A DNA stretch of 64,000 nt, taken from the NCBI RefSeq assembly GCF_002099425.1, contig NW_018343964.1, forward strand, positions 2,095,501 to 2,159,500, written 5' to 3'. Shown here in pieces: positions 47,515 to 57,925 of this stretch. A program made the translations under genes and the position numbers. Within the stretch, counting starts at the first letter, position 1. The number at the start of each line of letters is the position of its first letter. This DNA comes from Phascolarctos cinereus. Taxonomy: Eukaryota; Chordata; Mammalia; Diprotodontia; Phascolarctidae. The notes beneath the pieces are model-generated. The model was not told the DNA's origin. It searched no databases and was given only the letters and a program-made list of their open reading frames with translations.

Positions 47515-48497
47515 AAATTGCTCTGTGAAGTAATGCTATGTCAGGAAACTGGCTCCTACAATAGTGTAGGAGTCTTATAACAGCATTTTTTAGAGAAGGT
47601 TCAGTGAGTAAGAGACTATAAACCTGCTTTGTAGAAGGAGTAGTTTTTTCATGAGAAATATTTACAAGGGGAAGAAACAGGCTAAAGCACTAAGGGTGGA
47701 GATACTAATTGGCTTTGGGTTTGATAAGAAGCAATATAAACCACTCTGGTGGTGTGGAGGCCTGTTACAGTAGAGAAAAGGTGGGCCAAAAACTAATATT
47801 AATGAAAGTCAACCAAAATACTTTGACCAACAGGATAGACTTTAGTATGCATTTCCAGTGAAACTATATATTTAGTATCTTTTTTTTTTAGACTACATAA
47901 TTGTCTATAGTAAATTGAATTGCAGCTATTGGAATGACCCATGAAGCGTGCTTGGGTAGCCTATTAAATAAGATAAGGGGTATCTGAACTCAGTTCTTCT
48001 CTCTTTTCCCTTGTCTCCCAGTTCTATTTCTTCGAAATTGAGTAACATAAATATTTCATAATATATAATGAGCTTTCTTTGTTTTTGTTTCGAAACAAAG
48101 ACAAACAATTGGGAGAAATTAAAAGGTACTACGAATTTAAAATATGAGCTCTAGAAATTTAAAATCTTTTAATCTTTACTACTTATGCAAGGTGTGCCTA
48201 GTTTGGAGTAAAGAGACTATTAGGGTAAGGGTGACTGAAAAATAGTACTGACTTAAGTTCATTTAATATTAATTTTTTTTACAAATAATGCAATATTTGT
48301 TTACCTTTTTAAATAAGTGACAATGACAAGTTGGAAAAAAAAAAGAGACTTTCCTGAAATCAACCAAAATATAAGAATTGTACTTTTAAAACAATAGTGA
48401 AACTGTTTTGTAAAACTCTAAAAACTGTTGTTGTAAGACTCCTACACTATCACTAGGGGCCAGTTTCTTGACATAGCATTACTTCATAAAGCAACTT
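47515..48497. repeat. 80-bp inverted repeat pair around 820 bp
   Basis: Arms 47515-47595 and 48416-48497 are reverse complements at roughly 80% identity, sharing gaagtaatgctatgtca and gtgtaggagtctta. The interior has no recognised coding sequence. It may be a DNA element with long inverted ends or two oppositely placed copies of an unknown short repeat. Confidence 0.7.
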
Positions 48498-48532
48498 AAC
48501 TTTGTTTTCCATTTGTAATACTATATGTTACC

Positions 48533-48750
48533 AGTTGTGACCCCTTTGGGGGTTTTCTTGGCAAAGATAGTAGTGTGGTTTCCCATTTCCTTCTCCAGCT
48601 CATTTTACAGATGAGAAAACTGAGGCAAACAGGCTTACCTGACTTGCTTAGGGTCACATAGCCAGTAAGTTTCTGAGGCAGGATTTGAACTCAGTGAGGG
48701 TCTTTCTGACTCCAGGCCTGGCACTTTATCCACTGTGCCACCTAGCTGTC
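48533..48750 (-). mobile_element. MAR1-type marsupial SINE
   Basis: Reversed: tail gttttcttggcaaagatag, core tttacagatgagaaaactgagg, head atccactgtgccacctagct. Confidence 0.85.
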
Positions 48751-49987
48751 ATAGTGGCGTTTAGCTTCATTAAATTAGTGTTTTCTTAGCCATGATTATG
48801 TCTATAATGCTGCCTGTAAATGGAATTGAAATGCTAGTCACTGACAGACAGAATAATTTATTATGGCTACATACTGCTATGCTGTAGCCTTCATCTTGAG
48901 AAAGAGAGAGGTTAGCTTCCTTCCTGTCCGGTTTAAGTAGTGTATCAGCATATTCTCATCTACTTGAAAAATAGCCTTTCTTAATCAGCTTGAAGTAAAA
49001 GTCCTGCTTATGCTATATTCCTCTTCATATCTGTCATGTCAGATCTTAGGTTGAATTGTAGACATTATGTTGGCTTTTCAGACATTGAGTAAAAAACATT
49101 ATTTTTCTAATCATATACCCCCTTTTTCTTTTCAGGGAACTTAAAAATAAGTTTCCTCTATGACTTTAATTGACATAATTAAAGTATTTAATTAAAGAAT
49201 GTAAAGTACATATTTAAAGCTTGAAGTGATCTTCCCTTCATTTGGTAAATTCTTTTCTTCTACTTGACTCTTTTACCTCTTTGGGTTATAAGGTACAGAA
49301 AGAAATGTTATTATATATTAGTTCAACCAAAATGTCATTTAAGTTCTTAGGTAAGAACATAGAGGCACCTGTTTTAGGGGAAGGCCTGTAAGGTATTTAA
49401 GGAGAGCAGGTACTCTTTTTCCAGATATGATTAGAAATCAATATATCTGAGTGTCGCTTAGAGAATTTATATGATTCTTTCTTGTCACTGGTACTGTAAG
49501 GTAGATTACACAGGTTGGCCTCTCCATTTTGCAGATTAGGAAAGAGAAGCTTGTAAGAGATGAAGTGAACTTGGAGGGGTGGGAGGAAATAAGCTAAGTC
49601 AGAAAGTAGATATATAAGAACAGAACCCACACAGTTCTGATGCTTTATTATATCATTTCTTTATCTTTTCCCTTATTTGAAGAATCTTACAAGAATGCTA
49701 TTTAACCACCTTGGTTACTATGCTTTATTGAGTATTAAACAGATACCACTAAGGGCCTCTGTTTTACCTCAGCTTTCAGCATATACAACTTTGTCCCAGG
49801 CCCCAAATTCTTTACACTCGTTCTGATTCTTTTGACTTAAACTCTGGAATTGAAATATTAGAATGATTATAACTAGATGCCTAAGTAAGTAATATCTGTG
49901 TTTTCTGAAATTTTTGCTTGTTTCATTTAAGAATCATGCATACCAGTTTATACTTTGAAACAGATTTAACAGTCACAATCTTAGCTT
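48751..49987. other. Intronic sequence, nothing recognised
   Basis: 1.2 kb without a nameable feature. Confidence 0.4.
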
Positions 49988-50147
49988 CTTCTTTTCTTTT
50001 CTTTTTTCTGTTTTGCTAGGCAATTGGGTTAAATGACTTGCCAGGGTCTCACAGCTAGTAAGTATCAAGTGTCTTGAGGCTAGATTTGAACTCAGGTCCT
50101 CCTGACTCCAGGTCTAGTGCTCTATCCACTGTACCATCTAGCTACCC
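49988..50147 (-). mobile_element. WSINE-like SINE
   Basis: T-rich tail at 49988-50010, then tgctaggcaattgggtt, cagggtctcacagctag and ctctatccactgtaccatc, ending in the tRNA-like head. Confidence 0.82.
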
Positions 50148-50869
50148 AAAATAAAATAAGGTTCATTGAAAAACAAAGGCTCTCAAAATATATTAGATAT
50201 TATAAATATTATCTTACAGAATATTCTTCCCCCAAAAGAAGTTAATTAGGGAATTTCCAGATTTTTTTTCTTTAAATCCCCCACCTGATCCCTGTTTACA
50301 TTTGTATATTTCATTGTTTCAGATTATCTGCACTGCTTCTTACTTTATTAGTAATGATAATAAATAGTTTGCTGTATATTCTTATAGCTTAGGCTAGGTG
50401 TTTAAATTTCTTAGCAATGCAGGAAAGGAGGAAGAGTTACCATTACTCTTCAGCTGGCTCCTGACAGCTGTCTTTTGCAGGGCATTTGAAAAGAGTTTAG
50501 ACAAAAAATCAGTTTTATGACATAATTGTTATCTTATTTAACAAACATTTATTAAATGACCCCTTAGACTTCCCATTACAGTGTTTGCATAAAATAATTA
50601 ATGCATTCAATAGGTATCATTGTGTATCACAGCTACTTTTGCCACCTTTGCACTAAGAAAATAGGAACTCATTTGAATTGCTTTGCACATAGTATACACT
50701 TAATGTGTAGTGTAATGCACAATTGAGATTTTTGTATTGTGTTGTATTTTTTGTACTTTGTAAAGAGCTCTAGGTCAAACCAGCTTCTGTAAGTCTGCTT
50801 TCCTTTCATTTCCATATTTCCAACAAGAAGATCCAGGCTTGACTATTTAGAATGTTATCCTAGGATCAT
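50148..50869. other. Intronic sequence, nothing recognised
   Basis: A family A scrap (acaaacatttattaaatgac, 50541) is possible. Otherwise empty. Confidence 0.35.
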
Positions 50870-51030
50870 GAGGTTGGAATAAGGAAGGACCTTAGTGATC
50901 ACTTATTTTACAAGTGAGAATCCAGGCCCTGAGTGTTAACAGAAGTGACTTGTTCACAGCAAGCCAAGCAGTAGGGCCAAGATTCAAAATTAGGTCCTTT
51001 GATTTCTACTCCTGCATTTTTTCTGCTATA
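50870..51030 (-). mobile_element. MIR-type SINE fragment
   Basis: ttattttacaagtgagaatc, gtgacttgttcacagc and attcaaaattaggtcc follow the reversed core. Confidence 0.45.
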
Positions 51031-51257
51031 GAATACTACTTCTTTTGCACACTGAAGCTCCATGACTTATTATTTTATGTAGTAATAGAGCAATGTGATA
51101 TTTGATTGTATTTACCCTTAAAATGTTATGTTTGTACTAGCGTTACCATCTGCCAATATTATTGTTTTCATTAGTGAAAAAAAATGATATTTAATTATTT
51201 TAGAAAAGAGAATTATTGTTGTTTTTACTTTTTTTTTAATTTTAAAATAAACTTCAA

Positions 51258-53771
51258 GAGAGGATTATGGGAAGATGGTGGAGTAGGTCATAAAATTCCA
51301 AACTCTCAAGATTTTCCCCCACAAAAGAGATAAAATAGAGCCTTAGGGTGAACAAAATGCAGGTAAAATAAAGGATAGGGGCACAACTGTGGTCTTCCTG
51401 GGACAATTCCAGAAGATCAGAAGAAAAATCCCAGGAAGAGGTTTGGTCCCTGTGAAGGGTGCACCTACAGGCTAGGGTCCACATTAACATCAAGCTTCAA
51501 GCCCTGGGGTTAGTTGGTTTGGAAGGCTGCCTCCATCCCAGCCACAGGAACTTTTACCTACAGGATAGCGAGGGTTGTTGGATGTCTGAGCTGGAGAAGA
51601 TTGAGGGAACCTCTGCTGACCAGGAATTCCAGACCCAGCTGTGCCGTGAAGAATGGCGCGGAGGAACTGGCACATGCCAGTGAGGGCAGAAGCAGTGGGG
51701 CAGAATGCCCTTGGCTATGGGCATTTATAGGAGCCTGAGGGGTTTGGCTTTGGTTCCAGGCTTGAGGAGGGAACTGGAGATCTGGGGCAAGAGGCACCAT
51801 GCCCCATATCCCAGGGCTAGAGGTAATTACAAAAATTAAGCTATTACTACCAAAAAAATAAAAATTGCACAGGCAAAGGAGAAAGAATCCAACCATAGAA
51901 AGTTGTTATGTGAATAGAGAAGACCAGGGTTCATCCTCAGAGGAGGATATTGATGCAAAGAAACCCTCTTCTACCCCAAAGAGTAATATCAAATGGTCAC
52001 CTGCCCAAAAAGAATTCATAGAGACCTTTAAAAATACTTTAAAAATCAAATGAGAGAGATGGAGGAAAAAAAAAAAGAATAATCCAAGAAAAACAAGAAG
52101 ATTATGAAAATAAAGTCAACCAATTAGAAAAGGAGATCCAAACTCTTAAAGAAGAAAATGACACTTTGAAAATTAGAATTGAGCAGGGCAAAGCCAGAGA
52201 AATTGTAAGAGATCAAGAAATAACTAAACAAAATATGAAGAATGAAAAAATAGAAGAGAAAGTGAAACATCTTATAAGAAAAACAACTGATCTGGAGAAT
52301 AGATCAAGAAGAGAAAACAAAAATAATCAGACTAACCAAAGGCTATGACAAAAAAAAAAGAATCTTGATACAATAATACAAGAAATAATTAAAGAATATT
52401 GTCCTGAAGCATTAGAACAAGGAGGGAAGGTAGAAATAGAAAAATATCCATTGATCATCACTTAAAAGAGATCCTATGAGGAAAACTGATAGGAATATTA
52501 TAGTCAAATTCTAAAACCCCCAGCTCAAAGATAAAATATGAAAACAACAAGAAAAAAATCAATTTAAATATGATGGTGCCATAATTAGAATCACATAAGA
52601 CCTAGCAGTGGAAACACTAAAGGACAACAGGTCTTGGAACATTATATATCAAAGAGCAAAAGAACTGAGACAATGGCCGAAAATATCATACCCAGCAAAG
52701 TTAAGTGTGATCTCAAGTGAAAAAACAAAATGGATATTTGATAAACTGTCAGACTTTCAAGACCTTGTCGAAAAAATTTAAAAAAAAAACCTGAACTTAG
52801 TATAAGATTTAACATACATGAGCCAATAGTAATACAAGGTGCATACCAAAAAGTGATTTCAAGGTATTCAGTAAGGACAGACCATTTACTTTTTATATAT
52901 GTAAAATATAAAACATATGTCTAAGATTGTCATTGTAATTGGGTAGATCATAAGAAAGACTGGGGTAGACCTGAGTATGATATGATTTTAACAAGTAAAG
53001 CCATTTAGGAACAGCTAGAAAAGAGTAATTTATTCAAATGAAGTGCAAGAGGAAGAATTGATACGGAGGAATTACATGGGGGAGGAGGGCTGATAGTTTT
53101 GGTAACCTACTTTCATCAGGAATGGATTTAAGAGGGAACAATACACATATATCTAGAAGAGTATAAAAATAAAGGGAATAGGTTAAAGGGGGCTATAGAA
53201 TTGTGTTTAGATCAATGGGAATGGGAGGATACTGGAGGGATCCTTGGAGGAAGATAGGCTAAGTAATAGGAGGGCAAGGTTGCAGGTAGAAGTACAGTAG
53301 AGGAGTCAGGAGGTATAGGAAACAAGAGATGTGCACAAACATAAAAACAAAGATCAGGAGTAGAATTTGTTAGGGAAAGTATATGTCTATATTTGTATGT
53401 ACATATCTGTAGCTATATGGAAATATATCCGTACTTGATTTTAGCCTTCTGGGTGGAGGGGAAAGGGGGGAAATAAAGAACAAAGTAAAAAAGTGCACAG
53501 CAGAGAGCAAAAAGAAAACTTGTAAGGAAGCAAAGAAAAGATGGACAGCCTTCAACACAACATATAGTATTTATCATACAGGCTTTCTGGAAATGAAAAC
53601 TTATCGTTACATAGTTTGAATCTTCTCATGTTCTGCTATACAAATGCCATACTTTTTTTCTTTTCTTTGTATTTAAGTTCCAATATTTAAGTTTATGATA
53701 CTTTTTTTTTCTTTTCTCTATTCTGTATTTGTGTTCTGGTGTTTGAATCTAAAATAAAATTTAAAAAAAAG
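51258..53771 (+). mobile_element. Third HAL1-like element, both ends and target duplication present
   Basis: Starts with aggattatgggaagatggtg, a typical L1-type 5' end. A 600-bp 5' UTR, a degraded ORF1 and about 1 kb of purine-rich 3' UTR follow, ending in taaaataaaatttaaaaaaa at 53750-53770. No ORF2 is present. Target duplications aaaataaacttcaa (51244-51257) and aaaatatacttcaa (53772-53785) agree at 13 of 14 positions. Its ORF1 N-terminus and UTR differ from the two minus-strand copies, so it belongs to another, apparently older subfamily. Confidence 0.82.
51865..52750 (+). pseudogene. HAL1/L1 ORF1 relic
   Basis: Pieces read SSSEEDIDAKKPSS and WSPAQKEFIETFKNTLK (51920-52050), a coiled coil (52166-52260), and TTDLENRSRREN (52287-52320), which precedes the RRM. 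The C-terminal part around 52470-52740 keeps YPAKLS-like text (cccagcaaagttaagtg at 52691). There are several frame changes. Confidence 0.75.
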
Positions 53772-53844
53772 AAAATATACTTCAATGGAGAGATAGGATT
53801 GTCTAGTGGATAGAAAACTAACCTTGAATCCATGAATAATAATA

Positions 53845-54265
53845 GCTAAAAGAAGATGGCATAGTAATGATGATGAAAATAAAGCTCACATTTATATATC
53901 ATTTTAAGGTTTGCAAAGTGCTTTGCAAATATTATTTTATCTTCACAACAACCCTGGGAGGTAGTGGAGTTTAATTATTTGAACTTCTTTTTTTTCAATA
54001 ATGGAAACAATAATATGAGCAGATGATAAGGGAAGTGCTACCATGATGTTTTAAGGGTGAATATAATCAAATACCATATTGCTCTATTACTGCATAAAAA
54101 TATATTGTCCCCATTTTATAGATGGGAAAACTATGACAGATAGAGGTTAAGTGACTTGCCCAGGGTCACACAAGCTAGTAAATGTCTGAAGGCTGGATTG
54201 GATCTCAGATCTTCCTGACTCCAGGTCTGGGGCTCTATCTACTATGCTACCATGCTGCCATGAAT
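53845..54265 (-). mobile_element. MIR/THER SINE with an insertion
   Basis: First part 53870-53965 (tttgcaaagtgctttgc, acaaccctgggaggtagtg), second part 54105-54265 (ccccattttatagatggg, gttaagtgacttgcccagg, gactccaggtctggg). About 140 bp of unrelated AT-rich sequence separates them. Confidence 0.8.
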
Positions 54266-54420
54266 ACCTGAGTTTAAGTCCTACCTGTGACACTCTTTGA
54301 CCCTGTGCAAGTCACTTAACCTTTAAGTGTGATAGGTAACTCTCCAAGACTAGAAGTACCACAGAAAGTGCTCACTTGTATTGGTAGAGGGAAATTCCTC
54401 ACCTAGCAGTTCTCTAGAGC

Positions 54421-54622
54421 CAGGGGTGGGGAATCTTCAGCCTGGCAGCCACACGTGGCCCTCTAGGTCCTCAAGTGCAGCCCTTTGACTGAATCCAAAC
54501 TTCACAGAACAAATCCTGATTTGTTCATTTCACTTCTGTGAAATTTGGAGTCAGTCAAAGGACCACACTTGAGGACCTAGAGGGCCACAAGTGGCCTCAA
54601 GGCTGCAGTTTCCCCACCCTTT
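54421..54622. mobile_element. Palindromic hAT-type MITE
   Basis: The ends CAGGGGTGGGGA and the complement of TCCCCACCCTTT are inverted repeats, and nearly the whole 202 bp folds on itself (ctctaggtcctcaagtg against cacttgaggacctagag). There is no coding capacity. The CAGGGGTGGGGA end is a hAT signature. A clear 8-bp target duplication is not visible. Confidence 0.75.
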
Positions 54623-55429
54623 AGTCCCTATCCCTATATGCCATTATTGAAAGGGATTGTTGAAAGATAACACATGGCCACCAGACCTTCCACCATCATT
54701 TTTAATCTTAACCTGATTTGACTGCAATAATCAGCAATTAGGGTCATGTTTCATATTTGTCCTCATTTGTGGTGAATAATGCATTTAAAAGAGTATTATT
54801 CAGACACCTAAAATGCTGTCGGCTGGCGTCATTGTGTCTTTAGTCAGTCCATGGAATGCAAGATCAGTAGACCTTTCTATTTGTGTTCAAAGTGTACAAT
54901 AATCTGGTACATGATAAGTGGTTAACAAATGTGTTAGTTCATTGATTAGGATACCTCTGTATTGATACAGTTGTTTTTCTTTTTTTTTTCTGATAGTGAT
55001 AGATTGAATGGAAACATATACTTTTCAGGTTCCCATAATACCAAATTCAAAACATCTTATATGGTTGGCCTTCAGTTTGGAACAGTCTTTGTATACCCTT
55101 TGTAGTAGTAAATATTTACAGTGCCTAAACCTTTTTTTTTTCTTTATCATAATGGTGTTTTCTGCCACTAGTCAAGTTAAGGAGTAGTTTTAGTTGAGGT
55201 AGGGTTTCCTGGCATCAGCGCAAGGCAAGGGAAACTCATCCAGCCATTTCCCTTTAATCCAAAGCAGTGGCCTCTGGGGTTAGAGGCCCTGCATTCAGAT
55301 CCCATCTATGAGCAGAAAGGATAAAGAATATTGCAAAAACATTTTATGACTGGTTTTCTAAAAAAAATTAAACTTAGATTACATAAAGACTCTTAGAACC
55401 TATTGAAACTTTCAGAATTGCTGAGATAT
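54623..55429. other. Intronic sequence, nothing recognised
   Basis: No gene or nameable repeat seen. Confidence 0.4.
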
Positions 55430-55535
55430 GGAGATATCTAACTATCTGGCTCTCAGTTTCTTCATGTATAAAATGAGGGGCTTAGACTCAAAGATCTCTG
55501 AAATCTCTTCCTGCCCCAATTGTATTATTCTATGA
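55430..55535 (+). mobile_element. SINE 3' half, diverged
   Basis: ctcagtttcttcatgtat, aaaatgaggggcttagac, and a tctcttcctgcccc tail like that at 27010. Confidence 0.5.
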
Positions 55536-56248
55536 TTCATCACCAATCCTTAGATAAAACCATTGAGCTTTTCATTCCCCAATTATAGTGATGAGAGCAA
55601 GTTCTTTATAAAACTCCTCCTCTTTTACCACATACACATCTAATATTTATCAAAAAATAATAAGGAAGTGGAAACTTACAAACAATTAATGTTACAAACT
55701 GAACACAGAGCATTTGTGTGACTTGCCACAGGGTGTTTGAATGGTTAAATATATTATTATTTTGGAAACATTATAAGCAGGCATCCTAAGTAGCCTTAAA
55801 TTGCTTTTATTTTGGAATATCCAAAATGCCTGCTGGCCACTGTGTGTAATTATAAGTTATCCTCTTTACATTCTGGCTAGGTCCTATTGGTCTGAAGCAT
55901 GGAAGTCTTTTTTATTGGAATATTTCTTTCCAGATCTTTTAGTCTTAACTCTTTCCTTTAGTGTCCCATGGCTGTTTTCTCATAGGCAATTCTCAACTTC
56001 ATCACAAGTTAAGCCTCTTTCTTAGACTCTTGATTGTTGCAGTCTGGAAAACCACTATTGACTGAAAAGTTCCTAAGTACGGTGTATCCTTTGGCTTTCA
56101 CTTAAATGTGTAAACAATTTTTAAAGGGACATAATATTAACATTTTTATAGCTATCCTCTGGGTGTACCAAGGTAAAATAGAGGGTAAAAGAAGAGACTG
56201 CTTGTCCCATAATTCCCTATAGGTTTAGAAATCTTTATTGCACAGAAT
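55536..56248. other. Intronic sequence, nothing recognised
   Basis: No gene or nameable repeat seen. Confidence 0.4.
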
Positions 56249-56500
56249 AGGGCAGCTGGATGGTGCAATGGATAGAGTGTTGGGCCTGAAGTTAGGAAGA
56301 CTCATTTTCCTGAGTTAAAATCTGGCCTCAGACAATTACTATCTGTCTGACCTTGGGCAAGTCACTTAACCCTGCTTGCCTCAGTTTTTTTCATCTTAAA
56401 ATGAACTAGAAAAGGAAATGGTGAATCACTCCTGTATCTTTGCCAAGAAAACTCCAAATGAGGTCACAAAGAGTTGGACATGACTAAAAACAACTTCACA
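56249..56500 (+). mobile_element. MAR1-type marsupial SINE
   Basis: GGGCAGCTGGATGGTGCAAT head, gggcaagtcacttaacc, tttgccaagaaaactcc, gagttggacatgac tail. A purine-rich (GAAA/GGAA)n patch follows at 56545-56630. Confidence 0.88.
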
Positions 56501-56679
56501 AAGGGAATTTTTATACACTGATTCCAGGAAAAGAGGTAAGAGAGTTAAGGAGACAAAAAGGAAGAAAGCAAGAAAAAGAGAAAGAGAAGAAAGAGAAAAG
56601 AGGGAAGAAATGAAGTAAAAATGAAGAAAGCTATCTTAGTTTGCCTTTTGAATCTTAATTACGTAAGGCTATCTTTTAG

Positions 56680-56880
56680 GAAGGCAACATGGTACAGTTA
56701 TAAGAACACTGGCTCTGGAGTGTAGGACATATTCAAATCCTGTTTCTGATGCTTATGTACTATGTGACCTTGGTCAAGTCACTAAAGGTCTCTGATTTCA
56801 CTTTCCTTCTCTGTAAAATGCAAGGATTGGACTTGTTGAACTTTTCAAACTCTAGATCTATTATTCTATATTCTACATGG
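56680..56880 (+). mobile_element. MIR-type SINE
   Basis: caacatggtacagttataag, attcaaatcctgtttctg, cttggtcaagtcactaaag, ctctgtaaaatgcaagg. Confidence 0.7.
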
Positions 56881-56984
56881 AAATTTCTACTGGATGATTT
56901 CTATGGCAGCCACAAAATATTGTTTGATTCTTTATTTGATTGATCAACTTTGAATTAATACATGCATATTTACATTTAATACAG

Positions 56985-57126
56985 CAAGATCAACTTTATA
57001 CCTGGGCTGCAGTCAGTCAACCCACACATTCTCTGGATTACACAGAAGAGCAGTTTCCAAGGAGAACCGTCTGGCCTCCAGGCAAGCCTCCTGAAGAAGA
57101 ACATGGGCCCAAGGAGCCTGCAACAG
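56985..57126 (+). CDS. FMN2: Formin-2, coding exon (probably exon 3)
   Basis: A 142-bp exon with acceptor AG at 56983-56984 and donor GTAGGG at 57127. It begins in phase 0, joining exactly to the exon at 27602-27768 (...APFD + QDQLYTW...), and ends with the first base of a codon. The peptide [19 protein letters not shown], then EEQFPRR and [12 protein letters not shown], matches from memory the human FMN2 stretch [28 protein letters not shown]..., with about two residues fewer after FPRR. The end is more divergent (KEPAT) than the start. In the protein this lies before the coiled coil and FH1 region. No damage is seen. The polypyrimidine tract before it is weak, which could make the exon sensitive to splicing factors. 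Confidence 0.92.
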
Positions 57127-57649
57127 GTAGGGTATTGATGACATTACTTATGTTGACCTGGTTTAGGGGGGAAAATATTTGGTATAACAAGCTTTGCAAT
57201 GAAATATATGTTAAGAAATGGCAAACACGTAGATAGATTCAGAAGTTTTACTTGCTGTTAACCCATCTTTGAGCAGGGAACAAAGCTTCCCACTCTTTTC
57301 ATCAGATACCCTGAAGGACATTCCTTTCTACTCCCATCTTACCTGGCCTCAGACTCCAAAGCTGGTGAGCACATTACCACTGATTCTTTTTTCCTCTTCC
57401 TTATATTCCTCTTTTCCAATTCCCTTTCTGGAGACTACAAGAGATCAATGAGGGAGGAAAAAAAAGAATAAGACAAAAAACCCTATATGTTTTCTTCATT
57501 GTAGCTATCTATTTCAGGTACTATACCCTGGTTACTTTTTCTTGAACAAAACTATACATTATTTTTCCCCTTCTGTTTCTTTTTTCTTCCTCTTCTGGCA
57601 CACAGTGTATTTCTTCAAATGCTTTTATTATGACTGAGATCTCCCTTCA
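57127..57649. other. Start of next FMN2 intron
   Basis: No repeat or gene that I can name. Confidence 0.4.
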
Positions 57650-57925
57650 GAGACAGCATGGTGTAGTGAAAATAAAATGAAATAAAAACACTGAACCTGG
57701 AGTCAGAAGAGAACTAAATTCCAAATACTAATTTGACACTTCCTAGCTGTGTGACCTCAAGCAAGTAATTTCACCCCTGAATCTCCCTCAGTGATTCTTC
57801 ATCAGTTAAGAGGTTACAGTATTAAATGAACTGTCCATCTCATAGGACTGTTGGGAGGATCAGAAGAGAGAGTATACATAAAGACTTTGCAAAACAAAAC
57901 TTTGTATAAGTGTGAGTTATCAGCT
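57650..57925 (+). mobile_element. MIR/THER SINE
   Basis: agacagcatggtgtagtg, cctagctgtgtgacctcaag, ggactgttgggaggatcag, cataaagactttgcaaaac, in family order. Confidence 0.75.

Noticed and set aside
51490-51896. Several 60-112 codon frames on both strands in the third half-L1
   Set aside because: They lie in the GC-richer 5' UTR of the element and have no protein-family resemblance.
57269-57451. Possible extra FMN2 exon at 57.3-57.4 kb
   Set aside because: An open frame follows an ag, but the peptide does not resemble FMN2 and no convincing donor in phase was found.
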